From positions 3,573-67,572 of the forward strand of contig CAZNOX010000009.1 of NCBI GenBank assembly GCA_964574875.1: 64,000 nucleotides of DNA, written 5' to 3'. This DNA comes from DSCS01 sp035391585 (GTDB lineage: Bacteria > Macinerneyibacteriota > Macinerneyibacteria > Macinerneyibacteriales > DSCS01). A program made the position numbers and the translations under genes. This document shows positions 51,529 through 59,531 of this stretch, one piece after another (position 1 is the stretch's first letter; each line of letters opens with the position of its first letter). Below the pieces are notes generated by a model. It did not search any database, was not told the DNA's origin, and saw nothing but the letters and a program-made list of their open reading frames with translations.

Positions 51529-51628
51529 NNNNNNNNNNNNNNNNNNNNNNNNNNNNNNNNNNNNNNNNNNNNNNNNNNNNNNNNNNNNNNNNNNNNNNNN
51601 NNNNNNNNNNNNNNNNNNNNNNNNNNNN
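51529..51628. other. assembly gap of 100 N
   Basis: Exactly 100 N, the usual placeholder for a gap of unknown size. The end of the GGDEF gene and the start of the rarD gene are missing here. An open frame passes through the Ns by chance and does not prove a fusion. Confidence 0.99.
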
Positions 51629-52294
51629 TTTGTGAGTGTCAACTGGCTCGTCTATATCTGGGCGGTGAACCACAGCCGGATCGTCGAGGCCAGCCTGGGA
51701 TACTATATCAACCCCCTGATCAGCTTTCTCATCGGGGTGATTGTCCTGGGAGAAGCTGCAGACAGGCTTAAGAGGCTTTCCATTGTCCTGGCCCTGGGAG
51801 GAGTGGCGCTCATCGCCGTGGGAAGCGGGCGTCCGCCCTGGATCTCCCTGACATTGGCTTTCAGTTTCGCTCTTTACGGATTGATGAAGAAAAAGGCACA
51901 GGCCGAAGCCCTGCCGGCCTTGGCCCTGGAAACGGCACTGGCCACACCGCCTGCTCTTCTCTATATTCTTCTCACGGCCGGCCCGGGAGCTGCCCTGGGA
52001 AATGCCCCGGTTCACATTCACCTTCTTCTCTTCTTTTCAGGGATCGTCACGGCTTTTCCCCTTTTTCTTTTTGCACTGGCCGCGAACAGGATCCCTTTGA
52101 GCACCATCGCCTTCCTCCAATACCTCACACCCACGATCAACCTGGTTCTGGCCACGATTCTCTACAAAGAACCCTTTACCCCGCTCCACACGGCGAGTTT
52201 TTCACTCATCTGGGCCGGGATCATGCTTTTCTCCTTTTCCCGGTGGCAGGAATACCGTAGAATCAACCGGTATGAAAAGATCAAGCCTGTGTGA
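51629..52294 (+). CDS. rarD: RarD-type EamA permease, 5' end missing in gap
   Basis: The 221-residue C-terminal fragment has NWLVYIWAVNHSRIVEASLGYYINPL, the hallmark of RarD (shown here in part as WAVNHSRIVEASLGYYINP). FALYGLMKKKAQ, LALETALATPPALL, LFALAANRIPLSTIAFLQYL and LYKEPFTPLH also fit. RarD proteins are ten-helix DMT permeases annotated as chloramphenicol-sensitive. About the first 75-80 residues are lost in the gap. It is followed 27 bp later by the LysO genes. Confidence 0.88.
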   Translation, partial: FVSVNWLVYIWAVNHSRIVEASLGYYINPLISFLIGVIVLGEAADRLKRLSIVLALGGVALIAVGSGRPPWISLTLAFSFALYGLMKKKAQAEALPALALETALATPPALLYILLTAGPGAALGNAPVHIHLLLFFSGIVTAFPLFLFALAANRIPLSTIAFLQYLTPTINLVLATILYKEPFTPLHTASFSLIWAGIMLFSFSRWQEYRRINRYEKIKPV

Positions 52295-52321
52295 CGAAGG
52301 AACCCAAAGAGGAGAGACTGT

Positions 52322-52588
52322 ATGATCGTGATTCTTTTTCTTATCCTGGGCCTTCTTATGGGATGGAGGTTCAGGCCCCGGGGAAGAGCCCTGAAAGTGA
52401 TCCATCAGGCCCTGACTCTGGCGATCTGGATCCTTCTTTTCTTCATGGGTATGGATATCGGTTCAGACAAGACTGTCCTCGGACAATGGAGCCGTATCGG
52501 CGGAGATGCTGTTGTGATCGCCGTCTCCTCTCTCCTGGGAAGCTTCGGCGCAGGGTACCTGTTATGGAAACGGGTGATGCAGAAATGA
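52322..52588 (+). CDS. LysO N-terminal part (DUF340-like), separate small subunit
   Basis: The 88-aa protein has two to three helices: MIVILFLILGLLMGWRF, ALTLAIWILLFFMGMDIGSD and AVVIAVSSLLGSFGAGYLLW. This matches the first third of the lysine exporter LysO (E. coli YbjE, 299 aa). The remaining two thirds are encoded by the next gene, which overlaps by ATGA. I see no frameshift; the split looks genuine, with a two-polypeptide transporter. AGGAGAG-type ribosome binding site GAGGAGAG precedes the ATG. Confidence 0.75.
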   Translation: MIVILFLILGLLMGWRFRPRGRALKVIHQALTLAIWILLFFMGMDIGSDKTVLGQWSRIGGDAVVIAVSSLLGSFGAGYLLWKRVMQK

Positions 52589-53190
52589 CTCTGATCAGGG
52601 AGAACCTCATTCCTCTCCTGGCGTTCGGAGCCGGGATCGGGGCGGCCAGGCTGGGCCTTGCTCCTGTGGACCGCGGCGGGATGGCCGTCCTCTGTTTTCT
52701 TGTCTTTCTTGTGGGGCTGAGTGTGGGCGGGACTCCGGGGATCCTGAATTTAGTGAAAAAGATGAAAGGGCGTATTTTTCTCATCCCCCTGGGAGTGATC
52801 CTCGGGACTGCTGCGGGTAATATCATCGCCGCGCTGCTCTTTTCAGGGATGAGCCTTCGTGAGGCTCTTCTGGGAGGGGCCGGGTACGGCTACTACAGCC
52901 TTTCGGCGATCCTGATCACCGAGCAGGGAGACCCTGTTCTCGGAGCTGTGGCCCTGGTCTCGAATATGATGCGTGAATTGATCACGTTGGCCGGAGCAGG
53001 ATTCATGGCGCGTTATCTCACTCCCCTGGGGCCCATCATGGCGGGAGGGGCCACATCCATGGATGTCACTCTCCCTGCTGTAACGCGGTTTTCAGGATCT
53101 GAATATGCTCCGCTCTCTTTTCTCAGCGGACTTGTTCTCAGTATAGCTGTCCCCTTTATGATCGCTTTATTCACCCTGATCCTGCCATAA
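52585..53190 (+). CDS. LysO C-terminal part, lysine exporter family
   Basis: The 201-aa membrane protein has LCFLVFLVGLSVGG, LIPLGVILGTAAGNIIAALL, GAGYGYYSLSAILITEQGD, NMMRELITL and GGATSMDVTLPAV, the core LysO motifs. ATG 52585 overlaps the stop of the N-terminal part; 52564 is an alternative start. It should export lysine or analogues together with the 88-aa partner. Confidence 0.85.
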   Translation: MTLIRENLIPLLAFGAGIGAARLGLAPVDRGGMAVLCFLVFLVGLSVGGTPGILNLVKKMKGRIFLIPLGVILGTAAGNIIAALLFSGMSLREALLGGAGYGYYSLSAILITEQGDPVLGAVALVSNMMRELITLAGAGFMARYLTPLGPIMAGGATSMDVTLPAVTRFSGSEYAPLSFLSGLVLSIAVPFMIALFTLILP

Positions 53191-53208
53191 GGGGAGAAAG
53201 GAGGATTT

Positions 53209-53532
53209 GTGAATCCTTTGACGGAGAGGATCATTCACGTCATACGTGCGATCCCTGAAGGTTGTGTGGCCACTTATGGAGAGATCGCGGCCAGAGCCGG
53301 GAACCCCAAAGCGTCCAGGCAGGTGGCCAGGGTCCTTCACACCTCCAGCAGGAGTCATCATCTTCCCTGGCACAGAGTCGTGGGTTCCGGGGGCCATATC
53401 TCTCTGAAGGGGGAAGGGTTTGAGGAGCAGAAGAGGCTTCTGGAAGCAGAAGGGGTGGCCGTGACGACGCGCGGGTTCATTGACCTGGAGCGCTTCGGCG
53501 TACCGGAGGAAGGGGACGGGCCTCTCATCTGA
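53209..53532 (+). CDS. alkyltransferase-like protein (ATL), Trp in place of active-site Cys
   Basis: The 107-aa protein is the DNA-binding domain of the Ada/MGMT family: IPEGCVATYGEIAARAGNPKASRQVARVL and LPWHRVVGSGG. The active-site PCHR motif reads PWHR, with Trp54 replacing the alkyl-acceptor cysteine. It therefore cannot demethylate and instead belongs to the ATL class, which binds O6-alkylguanine and hands it to nucleotide excision repair. GTG at 53209 follows AAAGGAGG. Length is typical. Confidence 0.92.
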   Translation: MNPLTERIIHVIRAIPEGCVATYGEIAARAGNPKASRQVARVLHTSSRSHHLPWHRVVGSGGHISLKGEGFEEQKRLLEAEGVAVTTRGFIDLERFGVPEEGDGPLI

Positions 53533-53559
53533 AATCCGAAAAAACGGAAGAAGGATGAC

Positions 53560-53588
53560 TTGACAATAGGCTATTTTCCTTTCACAAT
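53560..53588 (+). promoter_or_regulatory. candidate sigma70 promoter for hldD
   Basis: TTGACA (53560-53565), 17 nt, CACAAT (53583-53588). The -10 lacks the usual first T but the -35 is perfect. The -10 lies inside the palindrome at 53578-53599. Confidence 0.5.
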
Positions 53589-53599
53589 ATGGTGAAAGG
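53578..53599. repeat. 8-bp inverted repeat over the hldD promoter, operator candidate
   Basis: CCTTTCAC (53578-53585) and GTGAAAGG (53592-53599) are exact inverted repeats around a 6-nt centre. It covers the -10 region and ends shortly before the ribosome binding site. It could bind a dimeric repressor or form a leader hairpin in the mRNA. Confidence 0.5.
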
Positions 53600-53612
53600 T
53601 GAGGAGGAGTAT

Positions 53613-54581
53613 ATGATCATTGTCACAGGCGGAGCGGGCTTTATCGGAAGCAATATCGTCAGGGGCCTGAACCGGCTTGGGTATCACGATATCCTCATTG
53701 TGGATGATCTGCACAAGGGAGAAAAGAGCCGGAACATGAACGCTCTCAGATTCAGAGATTATGTGGATAAAGATGTCTTTCTTGCCCGGCTCAAAGATTT
53801 TCTCACCCGCAAGACAGAAGCTGTGATCCATCAGGGGGCCTGTACCGATACCATGGAACATGACGGGCTGAAGATGATGGCCATGAACTACGACTATACA
53901 AAAGATCTCTTTCAAGTGGCCATGGCACAAAAGGTACGTTTTCTCTATGCCTCTTCGGCATCGGTCTACGGGAACGGGATCCACGGGTTCAACGAAGACC
54001 CGCGCAATGAAAACCCCCTGAACGTCTACGCGTTCTCCAAGTATCTTTTCGATGTTTACGTCAGGAGACATCGTCATCACTGCCCTGTCCAGGTGGCAGG
54101 CCTGCGCTATTTCAATGTCTACGGGCAGCAGGAAAACCATAAAGGGCGGATGGCCTCTACGGTCTACCACTTCTACCACCAGCTGAAAGAGACAGGAGAA
54201 GCCCGTCTCTTCGAGGGAAGCGACACATTCCGGCGTGATTTTATCTATGTGGATGATGTGGTGGATGTCAATCTCTTTTTACTGAATCATCCCCGGGTGA
54301 GCGGGATCTATAACTGCGGCACAGGGAAGGCCGAAAGCTTTACCCTCATCGCCCGGACGTTGACTGAACGCATGGGATGCGGGACGCTGGTCACGGTTCC
54401 TTTCCCGGATGCGCTCAAAGGGAAATACCAGGCATTCACAGAGGCTGATACAGATGCCCTGAGAAAGGCCGGATATGACCGTCCCTTTACCGGGTTGAAG
54501 CAGGGGGTCTCCCTCTATTATGATTATCTTGAGAAGTATGACGGGTTTCTGCCCTATGAAGTGAGAGAAGAGAAGCAATAA
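53613..54581 (+). CDS. hldD: ADP-L-glycero-D-manno-heptose 6-epimerase
   Basis: The 322-aa SDR-family protein has MIIVTGGAGFIGSN and IHQGACTDTMEHDG. The active-site YASSASVYG and YAFSKYLFD follow, then GLRYFNVYGQQENHKGRMAS and DFIYVDDVVDVN, all characteristic of HldD. It epimerises ADP-D-heptose to the L-form used in LPS inner core, so the organism should have heptose-containing LPS. The start at 53613 with GGAGGAG is preferred over the ATG at 53589 within the palindrome. Confidence 0.95.
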   Translation: MIIVTGGAGFIGSNIVRGLNRLGYHDILIVDDLHKGEKSRNMNALRFRDYVDKDVFLARLKDFLTRKTEAVIHQGACTDTMEHDGLKMMAMNYDYTKDLFQVAMAQKVRFLYASSASVYGNGIHGFNEDPRNENPLNVYAFSKYLFDVYVRRHRHHCPVQVAGLRYFNVYGQQENHKGRMASTVYHFYHQLKETGEARLFEGSDTFRRDFIYVDDVVDVNLFLLNHPRVSGIYNCGTGKAESFTLIARTLTERMGCGTLVTVPFPDALKGKYQAFTEADTDALRKAGYDRPFTGLKQGVSLYYDYLEKYDGFLPYEVREEKQ

Positions 54582-54627
54582 GAAAGAAGAGCAGATCCTG
54601 ACAGGTGCAAAGAAAGGAAGTTCAGAC

Positions 54628-55857
54628 GTGGGACATTCGCTGGCCTCATTGCTCAGACAAGCGTATCAGTTTACTTCAGGATGTACGGAACCGGCGGCCA
54701 TCGGGTTGAATGCCGCTGTCGCCGGGTATTACCTGGGCCGGGAGACCCCCGATTCATTTGAGATCGAAATCGACCTGCTCACTTATAAAAATGCCTATAA
54801 TGCGGGGATCCCCAACGGAGAAGGCGAGCATGGCACCATCTGGGCTGCCCTTTACGGGTATCTCACAGCGCGCCCCGAACTGAAACTGGAGATCTTCAAC
54901 GGCCTGGACGATGATATCGTCCACAAGGCCAAAACGTATCTGGAGGCCAACACCGTCCGTGTTCATGTCCTGGACAAGGAGTCTCTCTTTATCAGGACCA
55001 CGATCCGGGCCGGGTCATCCGAGATCGTCGTGGAGACTCGGGAGAAGCACCTGAATATCACAGAGATCAGCCAGAACGGGGCTTCCCGCCCTCTTCCCTG
55101 GAGACAGAAAGGGGAGACGGGACAGAAAGAGAACGATCCTTTTCAACCGGACGAAGCCTGTTTTCATGATGAATACTGGGCTGACATCGTGGACAAGCTT
55201 TCCCGGGACCTCACGCTCATGGCGAAACTGCGCAAAGGAATCGAAATCAACCTGAATGCCGCCGCATACGGGACACGCTATGATAAGAGTTCTGATGACT
55301 TCGGAGTCGCCGGAGCTGTCTATGCCCGCATGCACGGAGACACCATTCCGGTCATGAGTGTGGCCGGTTCCGGAAATAAAGGACTGATCAGTATCATTCC
55401 GCCGGCCCGGTACGGAGCGGAGATCAAGGCTTCCCGGGAGGATATCGAGAAGAGCGTCCTGCTTTCCACCCTGGTCACCATGCTGATCACCCAGAAATTC
55501 GGAGCGGTCTCTTCTATCTGCGGGGGGGTCTACGGAGCAGGGACGGGAGCCATGGCGGGGATGCTCTATCTGGATCAGCAGCTTCCTCTCTTTTTTGCTG
55601 CCTTCAGAAACTACATCTCGTCCATCTGCGGAATATTCTGTGACGGAGCCAAAGGGAGTTGTGCTGTGAAGGCTTCTGCCGCTGTCCTCATGGCCCGCCG
55701 CTCCATCGACCTTGTCCGGAAAGGGTTCTCTGTGGATGCCAGGGACGGTTTCCTGGGGGAAAACTTCTATGCGACCCTGGGAAACCTTGTCCGGTATAAT
55801 GAGCATTTCGCCCGTTTTGATAAAAGCACGGTGGAGATCCTGCAGGAAAAGAGTTGA
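54628..55857 (+). CDS. CyuA/YhaM-type L-cysteine desulfidase family (UPF0597)
   Basis: The 409-aa protein has the conserved TSGCTEPAAIGLNAAVAG, YKNAYNAGIPN, MSVAGSGNKGL, SSICGGVYGAGTGAMAG and ISSICGIFCDGAKGSCAVKAS motifs. The cysteines in GCTEPAA and CDGAKGSC are the expected [4Fe-4S] ligands of this serine-dehydratase-like family. Members degrade L-cysteine to pyruvate, ammonia and sulfide under anaerobic conditions; serine is an alternative substrate. GTG at 54628 follows GGAAG. It lies 46 bp after hldD, with no own promoter seen. Confidence 0.87.
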   Translation: MGHSLASLLRQAYQFTSGCTEPAAIGLNAAVAGYYLGRETPDSFEIEIDLLTYKNAYNAGIPNGEGEHGTIWAALYGYLTARPELKLEIFNGLDDDIVHKAKTYLEANTVRVHVLDKESLFIRTTIRAGSSEIVVETREKHLNITEISQNGASRPLPWRQKGETGQKENDPFQPDEACFHDEYWADIVDKLSRDLTLMAKLRKGIEINLNAAAYGTRYDKSSDDFGVAGAVYARMHGDTIPVMSVAGSGNKGLISIIPPARYGAEIKASREDIEKSVLLSTLVTMLITQKFGAVSSICGGVYGAGTGAMAGMLYLDQQLPLFFAAFRNYISSICGIFCDGAKGSCAVKASAAVLMARRSIDLVRKGFSVDARDGFLGENFYATLGNLVRYNEHFARFDKSTVEILQEKS

Positions 55858-55864
55858 ACTGTTC

Positions 55865-55879
55865 CCGGGCCTGGCCCGG
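55865..55879. repeat. GC-rich palindrome downstream of the desulfidase gene
   Basis: CCGGGCC (55865-55871) and GGCCCGG (55873-55879) flank a single T. As RNA it would form a short GC-rich hairpin after the stop codon, without a U-run. Function unknown; could mark mRNA 3' ends or bind a protein. Confidence 0.4.
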
Positions 55880-55911
55880 ATGTGTTGTCATAGAGAAGAT
55901 GAGGAGGAAAA

Positions 55912-56910
55912 ATGGCTGATTTAAAAACCAGATACATGGGCCTGGAGCTGAAAAGCCCGGTCATCGTCGCCAGCAGTGACTTTACCAAGAACATCGAACA
56001 GATAAAGAAGTGCCGGGAGTATGGGGCCGGAGCGGTGGTCCTCAAATCTATTTTTCAGGAGGAGTTTACAGCAGAAAGCATCAGGACGGAGCTGGAGTCG
56101 GGATACCCCCAGTACGCAGAAGCGTTCGACTATGTGGAACAGATGATCGCTCATCGGGGGCAGGAGGCTTACCTTCGCCTGATTCAGGATGCGAAAAAGG
56201 CTGTGGATATCCCTGTGATCGCCAGCATCAACGCCTACTCGTCCCGGGGATGGAGCGAGTATGCCCGTCACGTGGAAGAGGCGGGCGCTGACGCCCTGGA
56301 ACTGAACACAGCCCTTCTTCCGGCATCTCCCTATGAGACCGCCGAGGAGATGGAAAAACGCTATGTCGACATTGTGAAAACGGTGAAAAAAGAGGTCTCT
56401 CTTCCCCTTGCCATGAAGATCGGCCCCTATTTCACTTCGGTCTTCCGTATCGCAGACAGGCTTTCCGCCGCAGGAGCTGATGCCCTGGTCCTTTTTAACC
56501 GGTTCTACCAGTTCGACTTTGATATCGACACGATCAGCCTGGCTTACGGAGGGTTTTTAAGCACTCCTGCGGAGATGTCCAACACCCTGCGGTGGGTCGC
56601 TCTTCTCTACGGCGTGGCTGATTGTGAACTCGCTGCAGCCACAGGGATCCATTCATCTGAAGATGTCATCAAACAGCTTCTGGCCGGGGCCACCACAGTC
56701 CAGGTCTGCTCTACCCTCTATCGCAACGGGCTGGATCATCTTCAAAAACTGAATGCCGGACTCTCCCAATGGATGGACAAACACGGATTTTCTTCCCTTG
56801 AGGCCTTCCGGGGCCGGCTCAGTAAAGACAAAGCGCGTTATCCCGAAGAGATCGAGCGTCTTCAGTTTATGAAAGCTCTTCTGGCAGAAGGAGAACGGAA
56901 AGGCCGCTGA
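55912..56910 (+). CDS. dihydroorotate dehydrogenase-like FMN-barrel protein
   Basis: The 332-aa protein has a DHOD-like beginning (TRYMGLELKSPVIVASSDFTK), then GAGAVVLKSIF, VIASINAYS, LPLAMKIGPYF, AAGADALVLFNRF and GATTVQVCSTLYRNG, the FMN barrel signatures. The usual NxSCPN segment reads ELNTALLPAS, so the normal substrate-binding cysteine motif is absent. It is probably not a true PyrD but a related flavoenzyme of unknown substrate. GAGGAGG precedes the ATG. The RlmK-like gene follows by 2 bp. Confidence 0.75.
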   Translation: MADLKTRYMGLELKSPVIVASSDFTKNIEQIKKCREYGAGAVVLKSIFQEEFTAESIRTELESGYPQYAEAFDYVEQMIAHRGQEAYLRLIQDAKKAVDIPVIASINAYSSRGWSEYARHVEEAGADALELNTALLPASPYETAEEMEKRYVDIVKTVKKEVSLPLAMKIGPYFTSVFRIADRLSAAGADALVLFNRFYQFDFDIDTISLAYGGFLSTPAEMSNTLRWVALLYGVADCELAAATGIHSSEDVIKQLLAGATTVQVCSTLYRNGLDHLQKLNAGLSQWMDKHGFSSLEAFRGRLSKDKARYPEEIERLQFMKALLAEGERKGR

Positions 56911-56912
56911 GG

Positions 56913-57845
56913 ATGACCGCGGGGGAAGAACACGCCGGATTTTTCTACAACCGCTTAAAGAAGAAGAAGCGTCTTCTCATTCCGTGGGCGGAACGGCACG
57001 GGCTCGATGCCTTTCGCCTCTATGACAGAGACCTTCCCGAGGTTCCCCTCACCGTGGATATCTATGGGGATTATGTGACCGTCCACGATTTCAGGAAAGA
57101 CAGGAGCGACAGGGACTGGCTTGAGGCGATGACACAGGCGGTGCTTAAGGTCACAGGATGTCCGGAAGGCCACTGCTTTCTTCATGAGCGGCACTCCCGG
57201 GCGGGAGGCCAGTACAGGAAGCGTGAACTCCCTCCCCGGGAGGTCATCGTGGGTGAGCAGGGAGCCAGGTTTCTGGTGAAACTGGGACGTTATGCGGATA
57301 CCGGACTCTTTTCAGACCATCGCCTGACACGTCAATGGGTACGGGACCGGGCGGCGGGAAAGGATGTGCTGAACCTTTATGCCTATACCGGGGCCTTTTC
57401 AGTCTACGCAGCGCTGGGCGGTGCAGCGTCCACTCTCTCTGTGGACCTGTCCCGTCCCTATTGTCTGTGGGCCCGGCGGAACCTGGAACTCAACGGGATC
57501 ACGGCAAAGGAGCACCGCGTGGAAAACAGTGATGTCTTTGCCTTTCTGGACCGGGCTCCGGGAGGGGCGTGGGATATGATCATCATCGATCCTCCCACAT
57601 TTTCAACGAGCAAGAAGATGGATTATGTCTTTGATATTAAAAAGGATCATTCCCGGCTTATCAGACAAGCTCTTCCGCTGCTGAAAAGAGAGGGGACGAT
57701 CCTCTTTTCGACCAACGCAAGAAAGTTTCAAATGGATCCGGCTTTGTCCGGTGAGGCAGAGATCCGGGAGATCACTGAAGAGACGATACCGGCAGATTTT
57801 CAACAGCACAGGCCTCATCAGTGTTGGGTGGTCAAAAAGGGCTGA
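56913..57845 (+). CDS. RlmK-like class I SAM-dependent rRNA methyltransferase
   Basis: The 310-aa protein has a small N-terminal domain and a Rossmann methyltransferase domain: DTGLFSDHRLTRQWV, VLNLYAYTGAFSVYAA (motif I), VDLSRPYCLWARRN, and IIIDPPTFSTSKKMDY. The DPPTFSxSKxM motif is that of RlmK, the C-terminal half of RlmKL that makes m7G2069 in 23S rRNA; RlmI-like m5C activity is an alternative. No RlmL or THUMP part is attached. It is tightly coupled to the DHOD-like gene. Confidence 0.85.
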   Translation: MTAGEEHAGFFYNRLKKKKRLLIPWAERHGLDAFRLYDRDLPEVPLTVDIYGDYVTVHDFRKDRSDRDWLEAMTQAVLKVTGCPEGHCFLHERHSRAGGQYRKRELPPREVIVGEQGARFLVKLGRYADTGLFSDHRLTRQWVRDRAAGKDVLNLYAYTGAFSVYAALGGAASTLSVDLSRPYCLWARRNLELNGITAKEHRVENSDVFAFLDRAPGGAWDMIIIDPPTFSTSKKMDYVFDIKKDHSRLIRQALPLLKREGTILFSTNARKFQMDPALSGEAEIREITEETIPADFQQHRPHQCWVVKKG

Positions 57846-57882
57846 AAGAAGCGTCGCGCAGGAGACGCAGGAAGGATAAGCC

Positions 57883-59037
57883 GTGAGCATCACGATTAAA
57901 GAGATGACAAGCAAGAGGGACCTGAAAAAGTTTATCAAATTCCCCTTTTCCCTCTATAAAGGGAACGATTACTGGGTTCCTCCGCTTTTGATGGATGAGA
58001 TCAACACATTGACCCCGGGGAAGAATGCAGCTCTCGGATTTTGCGATGCTGTCTACTGGATGGCTTATAAAGACGGGAAACCCGCCGGCCGGATCGCCGG
58101 GATCATCAACAACCGGTTTATCGAGCAATGGGGCAGCAAACAGGCCCGATTCGGCTGGTTTGACGTGATCGATGACGTGGATGTGACCAGGGCTCTTCTG
58201 GATACCGTGGAAAAATGGGCCTTTCAAAAGGGAATGGATGCCCTTCACGGCCCCCTGGGATTTACCGATATGGATAAAGAGGGCGTCCTTGTGGAGGGTT
58301 TTGAAGAGTTGGGGACCTTTGCCACTATCTATAACCACCCCTATTACGCCCGTCATCTTGAAGAGCTGGGGTATGTCAAAGATACGGACTGGGTGGAGTA
58401 TGAGATCACCATCCCGAAAGAACCTGTGGAGAAGCTGGAACGGCTTACGGATATTGTCCTGAAAAAAAACAGGCTGAGGGTCTACAATCCGAAAAACAAA
58501 AAAGAACTGGTGAAACGCTACGGCCATGAGCTTTTCAGCCTGATCAATGATGCCTACGGACATCTCTACGGGTTTGTCACCCTCACGGAAGAGCAGATCA
58601 ACCAATACATCGATCAGTATCTTGGATTTCTCCGGCTGGACTATATCTGTGTGGTCATCGATGAGGAGGAGAAGGTGGCCGGCGTGGGGATCACCATGCC
58701 CTCGCTGTCCCGAGCCATGCAGAAATGCCGTGGGCGTCTTTTCCCCAGAGGGGCCTTCGATGTTCTCCGGGCTATCAAAAAGGTGGATCTGGTGGATCTC
58801 TATCTTGTGGCCGTGAGACATGAGCTCCAGGGGAAAGGAGTCAATGCCGTCCTCATCAACACGTTTCTCCATAACTATATCCGCCTGGGGATCCCCAAAG
58901 CGGAAAGCAATCCCGAGTTGGAAGAGAATGCCAATGTGCAGGGACAGTGGAGGTTTTTCCCCCATCGGCAGCATAAACGCCGCCGGTGTTACATCAAACA
59001 CCTTCGTCATTACGGAGATCCTGTCAAAGGGGAGTAG
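57883..59037 (+). CDS. GNAT-like acetyltransferase family protein (YghO-like)
   Basis: The 384-aa protein has an N-terminal part with FIKFPFSLYKGNDYWVPPL and HGPLGFTDMDKEGVLVEGF. The C-terminal half is GNAT-like with VDLVDLYLVAVRHELQGKGVNAVLI (the acetyl-CoA pyrophosphate loop is R-x4-GKG-like). It resembles a widespread family of ~380-aa hypothetical proteins annotated as YghO-like. No substrate is known. GTG at 57883 follows AAGGAT. The GtrA-like gene follows directly. Confidence 0.65.
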   Translation: MSITIKEMTSKRDLKKFIKFPFSLYKGNDYWVPPLLMDEINTLTPGKNAALGFCDAVYWMAYKDGKPAGRIAGIINNRFIEQWGSKQARFGWFDVIDDVDVTRALLDTVEKWAFQKGMDALHGPLGFTDMDKEGVLVEGFEELGTFATIYNHPYYARHLEELGYVKDTDWVEYEITIPKEPVEKLERLTDIVLKKNRLRVYNPKNKKELVKRYGHELFSLINDAYGHLYGFVTLTEEQINQYIDQYLGFLRLDYICVVIDEEEKVAGVGITMPSLSRAMQKCRGRLFPRGAFDVLRAIKKVDLVDLYLVAVRHELQGKGVNAVLINTFLHNYIRLGIPKAESNPELEENANVQGQWRFFPHRQHKRRRCYIKHLRHYGDPVKGE

Positions 59038-59038
59038 G

Positions 59039-59518
59039 ATGCACCACCATTTCACTCCGCTGCGACGACTGACCCGTTATTTTACAGCCAGCCTCCTGGG
59101 GACGGCTGCAGATCTTTTTTTCCTTTGGCTCTTTACACTTCTGGTCAGAAGTTACTCGGCGACCTACATCGTCGGCCCGGTCCTCTCCTTTCAACTGGCC
59201 ATGCTTATCAACTTTGCAGTCTCCTGTCTCTGGATCTGGCCCGACCGTCTTCAGCAGGGCCTCAAGCACCACTTCTGGAAACGGTTCGCCGCCTATGATA
59301 TCGCGGCTCTCATGATCCTCGGGATCAAGATGATCCTCATCATCCTTCTTGAACAGATGACCCATTGGGGTGTTTTGCTCTGTAATCTCGTGGCGCTGAC
59401 GATCACCGGGACGTTGAATTTCTTTATCCGCGAGCGCTTCATCTTCAGTCCCGCGGCCTTCCCCTCTCCCCTTGAAATCCACACTGAAGATGGTATAATC
59501 AAGATAAAAGGGGAATAA
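59039..59518 (+). CDS. GtrA-like four-TM membrane protein
   Basis: The 159-aa protein has four predicted helices, with RRLTRYFTASLLGTAADLFFL at the start and NLVALTITGTLNFFIRERFIF at the end. This is the GtrA/DPMS-3-like family layout, thought to help move or anchor lipid-linked sugars. The start at 59039 directly after the GNAT-like stop has GGAG upstream; the frame is open further back inside that gene. Its 3' end contains the strong promoter at 59472. Confidence 0.8.
   Translation: MHHHFTPLRRLTRYFTASLLGTAADLFFLWLFTLLVRSYSATYIVGPVLSFQLAMLINFAVSCLWIWPDRLQQGLKHHFWKRFAAYDIAALMILGIKMILIILLEQMTHWGVLLCNLVALTITGTLNFFIRERFIFSPAAFPSPLEIHTEDGIIKIKGE
59472..59499 (+). promoter_or_regulatory. strong sigma70-type promoter inside gtrA-like 3' end
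   Basis: TTGAAA (59472-59477), 16 nt, a perfect TATAAT (59494-59499) preceded by TGG. It is the only perfect -10 with a good -35 in the window and drives the coiled-coil protein gene 33 nt downstream. Confidence 0.75.
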
Positions 59519-59531
59519 GCAAGGAGGGCCT

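Noticed and set aside
49943..52294. Single protein joining TPR-GGDEF and an EamA-type permease
   Set aside because: The frame crosses 100 N of unknown true length, and the two sides are complete or partial members of unrelated families.
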